NCBI GenBank assembly: GCA_034766995.1
Contig: CM068317.1
Location: 14,759,255-14,823,254, forward strand
From: Acanthacorydalis orientalis
Taxonomy: Eukaryota; Arthropoda; Insecta; Megaloptera; Corydalidae
Direction of reading: 5' to 3'
DNA length: 64,000 nt
In this document: piece after piece, positions 58,257 to 64,000 of the stretch
How the letters are laid out: each line of letters starts with the position of its first letter
How positions within the stretch are numbered: the stretch's first letter is position 1
Position numbers and translations under genes: made by a program
The notes under the pieces: generated by a model
Database searches by the model: none
Told to the model about the DNA's origin: nothing
Seen by the model: the letters and a program-made list of their open reading frames with translations, nothing else

Positions 58257-59324
58257 TTACTGTGGATTTACGGAAAATCTATGGAGAAGTTAAAGAAAAG
58301 TTACACTCTCTCTACGGGGACATTGCACCTTCGATGAAAATTGTCAGATATTGGTTAAATGAATTTAAATGTGGTCGTACAAGTGTTTGTGATGAAGAAT
58401 CTCCAGGTCGTCCAATTAATATGACTACTGAAGATATGATTGGAAAAATCCATGATATTGTTTTAAATGATCGTAGAATCAAAGTGCACTAGAAAGTTGA
58501 GATAGTAAGCATCTCAGATGAATGTGTACGGAACATCTTACACAAATATTTGTATATGAAAAAGTTATCCGCCAGATGGGTGCTGCGTTTGATCACAATC
58601 AGTCAAAAACGCATTCGAATTTCAGAGAAGTGTTTAAAAATGTTTAAACGTAATCGACATGGATTTTTGCGTCGATATATAACCGTTGATGAAACATGGG
58701 TCCATAACCATACATCTGAAACGATAGAGCAGTCAAAACAATGGACTTCTCCTGGCGATCGTGTATCAAAGAAAGCAAGTCATTATATCAGTTGGAAAGG
58801 TTATGGCGACTGTTTTCTGGGATGCTCATAGAATATTGCTAATCGACTATCTTGAAAAAGGGCAAATAATAACAGGCTCCTGCTATGTATTATTGTTAGA
58901 CCAGCTGATGATGAAATCAAGAAAAAAAACATCATTTTGCAAAGAAAAAAGTACTTCTCCATCACGACAATACACCGGCACACAAATCAACAATTGTGAT
59001 GATAAAATTGCATGAATTGCACTACGATTTCTCTCACATCCACCGTATTCTCCATATTTGACACTTTATGATTTTTTTCTGTTTCCAAACTTGAAGAAAT
59101 GGCTCGAAGGTAAATTATTTGCATCAAATTTGGAAGTCATCGCCGCTGTTAATTTCTATTTTGAAGAGTTTGATAAACTGTACTATTCGGAAAGGTTAAA
59201 AAAATTGAAAATACGTCGGACTAAATGCATCGAGCTAAAAGGAGATTATCTTGAAAAATAAAATAGATTTTTCTCAAAAATTGTGTTTTCTTGTCAAACA
59301 CGAGTACTTATCATTCTGCCCTCG
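58257..59324 (+). pseudogene. Mariner (mellifera-like), copy 2 of the fusion
   Basis: Starts inside the N-terminal region (DLRKIYGEVKEKLHSLYGDI) without its own 5' end. Continues IVRYWLNEFKCGRTSVCDEE, SPGRPINMTTEDMIGKIHDI, one TAG at 58490, VRNILHKYLYMKKLSARWVL, RRYITVDETWVHNHTSE (Asp 1), then shifted frames, LYDFFLFPNLKKWLEGK (third block, normally PSDYFLF), and RTKCIELKGDYLEK with stop at 59259. The 3' terminus ends CATTCTGCCCTCG before TA (59325-59326). Together with copy 1 it looks like two tandem elements joined by deletion. Confidence 0.8.
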
Positions 59325-59326
59325 TA

Positions 59327-59479
59327 GATTCACTTTTTTTAAATTCAATATACACTTCTAGCACATACGCCATCATGCATACAGAAGTAATAATTGAGCT
59401 TGCTCTATAATTGTTTGTTTTACATGCTCATGCGTTAGACATTCCCTTCTTTGTTCTTTAAACAAACACGCTCCTCTCT

Positions 59480-59481
<2 letters not shown>
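59327..59481. other. Short non-coding gap
   Basis: Nothing recognised. Confidence 0.4.
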
Positions 59482-59522
<41 letters not shown>

Positions 59523-59598
59523 TTATATATATACATTTATATATATATATACACACACATTTATATATATCTACATATATATATATATATACACACAC

Positions 59599-59674
<76 letters not shown>
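59482..59674. repeat. (TA)n microsatellite with (CA)n islands
   Basis: About 190 bp of TA with ACACACAT and ATTTAT interruptions. Confidence 0.95.
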
Positions 59675-59677
<3 letters not shown>

Positions 59678-60486
59678 ATATATCCACGAATTTTCATTTT
59701 ATTGAACTAAATTACCTTTTTCCATTACTATTTGGACCAAATATAGTTTTTTTTATCTATGTTATTCGATATTTGTCTTTGAAAACAACGAATTACTTTT
59801 TAATTGATAAAATAATTGCATTTTTTTTCTAATATATAATTTCAGTTTAATTCCTAATAAAACATTTTCTAATATTCAAGTTTAAAAGATGTATGTATAT
59901 CTTTGATTTTGTTAAACTTTTATTCAAGTGTACAGTTCTAATTTTTTTCTACTAAGACGAAATTAACCGTGTTCCTTTTGAAATTGTTGCACTAATTATA
60001 TTCTAACATGCAATGTTCTGGAAATATTTTTGGATAGTCTTAATTTCAGCATGAAACTATTTTCTTCTAGAACTCAATAATCGTTAATAATTTTTTTTTG
60101 TTAAAAAAAACGCGAACTGGTAAATCCGTCTGATATTCTAAAAAAGAGGACTTTGTGTCAAAAAAAACAATTTCAATCAAAAAACAACGATTTACTTATT
60201 TCATTCATTTTTATTGTTTATTTACACTATAATTGAATTTAATAAGATATTAAAAATGTTTCTAGAAAAGTATCAATGTCGGTGAAAACGTGAGTTATGA
60301 AACAGAAAAGTATTTATGTGCTAGATAGTTTTATGATCCTACGATTTTACGATTCGTTTTATGATTATTGGAACTAGTTATTGTGATCTATTATATTTAT
60401 GGATTAAAAGGATATCTTTTTTAATTACAAGTATTTTATAATTTTGTTCTCAATTTTTATTATTAATGTTTATCGACTCGTGTTCA
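59675..60486. other. Non-coding AT-rich stretch
   Basis: No gene recognised. Confidence 0.4.
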
Positions 60487-60695
60487 GTAGTGTTCCTTGT
60501 CGTACCACAACAACTCGAGAGCTCTGTTTCGCTACGAGGGGAAACTATTTGTGGAACAGAAAACGTCCATTTAAAGCGCTCCGGCGTTCGTTATTCGATG
60601 CTTATTAATTACAGTCAGCTATGTAGATTAAAAGCGCAGGAGGGGGAAAAGACATCGTTGCACTATTGCAGTTTGCGATATGATAGAGAGCACTG
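60487..60695 (+). repeat. Dispersed repeat of unknown nature, copy 2
   Basis: Aligns with 24110-24310 in the same orientation. A (TA)n tract (60699-60738) begins within a few bases of its right end. Higher GC than its surroundings. Confidence 0.65.
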
Positions 60696-60697
60696 CG

Positions 60698-60743
<46 letters not shown>

Positions 60744-60904
60744 ACGGTCATTGAAAGTGGTCTACACTTAATATTATGTTCTTACGTTATTAAAAGAAAA
60801 AAATGAATTGCTTGTGTTGTTTACTATCGCCCTGTTAAATACGCATGTCATTCACAGAAGTTGACCCAGTTACGTTTGAAATTTCAAGTTCTTATAAAAT
60901 AACA

Positions 60905-62000
60905 ATGCCAGAATATGTTCATACCTCTCCGAAAAAAAAATAGAAATCGTTATTTTAGCGAGTATCGGACCGTCAACACGTTATATTTCTTAAAGAACTG
61001 GATGTTCTCATACATCAATGACAAGAATTTTGACAAAAAGAGAGTTTTATACAGCAGATTAAAAGAAAGGATTTGGTAAAGTTAAAAAGATCACTGAGAG
61101 AGAAAATCGTTTGTTAATCAGTCTATCTTTACAAGATCGATTTAAAACAGCTGCAGAAACAAGAGAACTAGCAGATCAATTTTCAGTGAATATAAGTGTT
61201 GAAACTGTTCAGACGCGATTGAGGGAGAGTAGATTACATGCACGAAGACGTGCCAAAAATCATTTCTAAGTACTTAAATGAAAATAGATCGCTTAAACTG
61301 GGCAAGAACCCATACAAGTTGTACATCATTGGATTGGCGAAAAGTTATATTTTTTGATGAATCTAAAATCAACATCTTTTGATGTGGCAGTTTTCAATAT
61401 GTGCGATGACGAAGTGGTGAAAATTTTTTGAAAAAATGGACTCAGAAAACTGTAGGGTACTCCCAAAACCACCTGATGTGGTGATGTTTTTCTTATTATA
61501 ATGTCGGCCAATTGGTGTTTCTGAATGGCTTTATTATTGGAAAAGAGTATAAAAAAATTCTAAACAATAATGTTTTACTTTCAATTGATAATCATATTGC
61601 ACACTGTGACTCCGTAATCCTCGAACATGATTTTGCACCATGCCATAAGTCGCATAAGGCGAATTTTAGTTTTTATTTATAATTTCTTCACTGGTTATAA
61701 GATTTTGTACAAAAAAAATTGAGCGTTCCTGTTAATTTTCCATTAGTAACAACATACGTAGAATAACTTGGACTTATGACATTGCCATGACCAGATATAG
61801 TCCTGATCTCAATCCAATAGAAAATGTCTGGAGTGTAATACAATGCAGAATAAGCAAAAGGAACATAAGTACAGTAAATAAATTGAGATCAGAGTTAGAA
61901 AAAGAGTGGACCGAAGGATTAACGAAGACTGCATTTAAGAATTAGTCAATTCCATGCCATGACGCATTAAAATCGCAATAAAATCAAAAGGAGAGTAGAC
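60905..62000 (+). pseudogene. Tc1-like (DD34E) transposase relic
   Basis: Frames in order: the first HTH region (RVSDRQHVIFLKELDVLIHQ-like, decayed), GKVKKITERENRLLISLSLQ, TAAETRELADQFSVNISVET, QTRLRESRLHARRRAKNHF, TSLDWRKVIFFDESKINIF (Asp 1), FLNGFIIGKEYKKILNNNVL, EHDFAPCHKSHKA (second block, Asp shifted), YSPDLNPIENVWSVIQCRIS (third block, Glu in NPIEN), STVNKLRSELEKEWTEGLTK. More than five stops or shifts. It lies within matching TIRs, so the assignment to Tc1 is firm. Confidence 0.8.
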
Positions 62001-62106
62001 AAGAGATTCATTTTATGTGTGAATTAAATCTTTGTGCATATATTTGTATAATAAGGTTAAACATTTCGTTCGAATACTATTTTCTGTCTTTTTTTCTCTC
62101 TCTGTC

Positions 62107-62132
<26 letters not shown>
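62107..62132. repeat. (TA)n microsatellite
   Basis: Short TA run left of short retroposon copy 3. Confidence 0.9.
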
Positions 62133-62137
<5 letters not shown>

Positions 62138-62253
62138 TAAATGTTCCGTAAGATTTCAAAAATTGTACAAAAAATGTGTAGAGGTTTTGTATTAAATTAT
62201 TATTAACGATGACACCTGAAGTTACACAAAAAATTATGATATTGGTATCATAA

Positions 62254-62480
62254 TAACTGCATAAAAATAAATAAAATAAAATAAAAATGAATTTTATTGG
62301 TTCTAAATTTGTACAGGGCCGGGTTTGGCCTTATGTTATATGATTTGGTGCGGTGCCGTTACCACATTTGGTATTTAGCCGCTTTGTATGTGTGTGTTGT
62401 GTTTGAGTTTTGGTGATTTTTATTAATGTCTCTACTTGCGTTCCGGGAAAAATTTTCAAAAAACCGGGAATAATAACTGC
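62254..62480 (-). repeat. Short retroposon-like repeat, copy 3 (diverged)
   Basis: On the minus strand it begins CCCGG with TTTTTTGAAAATTTTTCCCGG-like sequence and ends AATAAAATTCATTTTTATT. The stem before the tail is GGCC (62317-62320) with GGCC (62327-62330): different bases from copies 1 and 2, but the same place and a 6-base loop. TAATAACTGCA occurs on both sides, a likely 10-11 bp target duplication. Confidence 0.65.
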
Positions 62481-62549
62481 AATGAAATGTGCGACTTTAT
62501 AAAACAATACGTTGCAGTATAACTGTGAGAGTGATTATATAGGAATATT

Positions 62550-62550
<1 letters not shown>

Positions 62551-62628
<78 letters not shown>

Positions 62629-62673
62629 CAATTACGTTGCAAGATATCTGCGAATGTGATTAGACATACTAAC

Positions 62674-62692
<19 letters not shown>
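62551..62692. repeat. (TA)n tracts right of retroposon copy 3
   Basis: TA to about 62628, 40 bp of unique sequence, then TA again to 62692, leading into TATG. Confidence 0.9.
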
Positions 62693-62720
<28 letters not shown>

Positions 62721-62928
62721 TGTATGTATGTATGTATGTATGTATGTATGTATGTATGTATGTATGTATGTATGTATGTATGTATGTATGTATGTATGTA
62801 TGTATGTATGTATGTATGTATGTATGTATGTATGTATGTATGTATGTATGTATGTATGTATGTATGTATGTATGTATGTATGTATGTATGTATGTATGTA
62901 TGTATGTATGTATGTATGTATGTATGTA
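62693..62928. repeat. (TATG)n tetranucleotide array, about 59 units
   Basis: A nearly pure array about 235 bp long, the only tetranucleotide array of this purity in the window. Its frames encode Met-Tyr-Val-Cys repeats on one strand and Thr-Tyr-Ile-His on the other and are not genes. Confidence 0.98.
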
Positions 62929-63278
62929 TATTACCATATTGAACTAATATATATACGATACAAGTGAAGTGAGTTGGGAGAGTGAGCGAAGTGAAGAGAC
63001 CCCGGTGTAGACGAACGTAGTGAATGAGGGGCAGAGCCTCCTATTTATTAAAAAAAAACATTGCGTCATCGATTAAACAACTGAATGTAAAATTTATTTT
63101 ATGTTAGTCTCCTAAAACATTTTTTGCACCATTTCTTACACAACAATGACTAAATCAACCAACCGTATCAAATTCCCAATAGTTTCAAATTGCAATAAGT
63201 CCTTATATTATAAGAAATACAATCCTTACAATAAAATTTAAAAAAATGTTTGGGGTGAACCACTTTCAATGACCGTGA

Positions 63279-63281
<3 letters not shown>

Positions 63282-63317
<36 letters not shown>
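63282..63317. repeat. (TA)n microsatellite
   Basis: TA tract touching the right terminus of the Tc1 element. Confidence 0.95.
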
Positions 63318-63318
<1 letters not shown>

Positions 63319-63339
63319 TAAAAACGCGTGCGCAAAAAT

Positions 63340-63770
63340 ACATCTATATAATAAGAAGGTTGGGTGTGAACTAAAGGCCACCGTTGTCCGATGCAGCCGT
63401 CGCGTCAAATGTCAACAAATGAAACATCCATTATGGCAACGTCGATCTACTCCCTGCATTCGGATCGGCCTCACAGTCATCCTCTCTTGCTCGTTGTCTC
63501 GTTCAATTACTGACAACTGCGAGTGAGAGCTACATATGTGTCTATTTCTGGATATCGTCAACGACGTCGGAGCCTTGGGGAATGAGGGGACGACGTCGCC
63601 TTGTGAAATACGCGTCGTTCGTCCCTTTGTGTCAATGTCTCGTTTGTACAGTGGCTGCTAAACCAAGAAACGTCGATCTTTTGATGTCTGCTCGACGAAT
63701 TTTCAATTTGCATCCCACGTCTCATCGATTCTCGCTATTCATATATCTGTTCGCATTCGGCATATATATA
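63340..63770. other. GC-richer patch, candidate promoter or exon
   Basis: CpG-containing sequence of balanced composition, in contrast with its surroundings. Plus-strand frames (63269-63526, 63582-63854) show no domain, and no splice pattern is clear. It could be a promoter/5' UTR or part of an unrecognised exon. Confidence 0.3.
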
Positions 63771-64000
63771 TATATATATGTTATATTAAAAATTATAATA
63801 TTGATAAGAAATTTATGTTATACCGAATGTATATGCTTTTGTGTGGGTATGTAAATAAATAAAAGTATCCATATTTCTTGTATAACAGTCTGATTTTTTT
63901 GATTTTCTTTTTAAATGTCATTAAATTTTAAAGAAACAGCACAACAATGATGTCATTCTAGAACACATTGAAATATAGCTCACGAATCACTAAGTTATAT
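63771..64000. other. Non-coding AT-rich end of window
   Basis: No gene recognised. Confidence 0.4.

Larger units (their letters stand above)
60739..63281 (+). mobile_element. Tc1-like element with nested insertions
   Basis: Inverted ends share GTCACGGTCATTGAAAGTGG, continuing similarly for about 8 bases. (TA)n tracts lie on both outer sides (60699-60738; 63282-63317). The 2.5 kb span holds a decayed transposase (about 60905-62000), then the short retroposon copy 3, TA arrays, a (TATG)n array, and the rest of the element. Removing the arrays and retroposon would leave a length near the usual 1.6-1.7 kb. Confidence 0.8.

Noticed and set aside
60487..60741. 91-codon frame over the dispersed repeat
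   Set aside because: The homologous copy at 24.1 kb does not keep the frame, and the C-terminal part is (TA)n.
62512..62967. Met-Tyr-Val-Cys and Thr-Tyr-Ile-His repeat proteins
   Set aside because: Direct translation of the (TATG)n array in each frame.

Overview
The window is a 64 kb stretch of AT-rich eukaryotic nuclear DNA, most likely from an insect. The evidence is its repeat content: several mariner lineages, Tc1-like and Tc3-like elements, piggyBac, a pogo/Tigger relative, a Helentron and an RTE-type LINE, set between very long (TA)n arrays. Ants, bees or wasps would fit, but nothing seen fixes the order. No host gene could be identified. No tRNA, rRNA or CRISPR array was seen. The window is transposon- and microsatellite-dominated, probably intergenic or intronic. 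Three or four GC-richer patches (about 19.1-19.6, 31.0-31.5, 37.5-37.9 and 63.35-63.75 kb) stand out from the AT background and could hold unrecognised exons or promoters.

Layout. 0-4 kb: decayed mariner copies and a long (TA)n array. 5-10 kb: two copies of a short retroposon-like repeat, a Helentron remnant that keeps its N-terminal zinc-binding region and C-terminal endonuclease but has lost Rep/helicase, and two elements with terminal inverted repeats (TIRs). 12.6-14.5 kb: a mauritiana-like mariner bounded by TA, and a mariner deletion derivative. 15.5-23 kb: (TA)n arrays, a Tc1/mariner relic, a TTAA-bounded piggyBac-type element without coding sequence, a complete but inactivated mariner inside a (TA)n tract, and a Tc1 relic. 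24-30 kb: a dispersed repeat, another mariner, another Tc1 relic. 31-34 kb: a GC-rich patch, then four inverted-repeat elements in less than 2 kb. 34-41 kb: a Tigger relic, a small hairpin element, a mariner deletion derivative, and a TTAA-bounded piggyBac with its core deleted. 42-46 kb: mariner pieces and one full-length mariner. 46.4-49.5 kb: an RTE-clade LINE with one uninterrupted endonuclease-reverse transcriptase frame of about 989 codons, the only intact large gene here, with (TA)n on both sides. 51-59 kb: more mariner and Tc relics, including two mariners fused head to tail. 60.7-63.3 kb: a Tc1 element with long TIRs that holds a third copy of the short retroposon and a (TATG)n array of about 235 bp.

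How the parts relate. Almost every DNA transposon is inactivated by frameshifts, stops or changed catalytic aspartates. Several independent families keep only their DNA-binding N-terminus and termini (four copies of one mariner derivative, and a Tigger), a form that could repress or be mobilised in trans. TA-targeting elements repeatedly lie in or beside (TA)n arrays, and the LINE and the short retroposons also have arrays at their ends. The arrays therefore look like landing sites, or like sequences spread by the elements.
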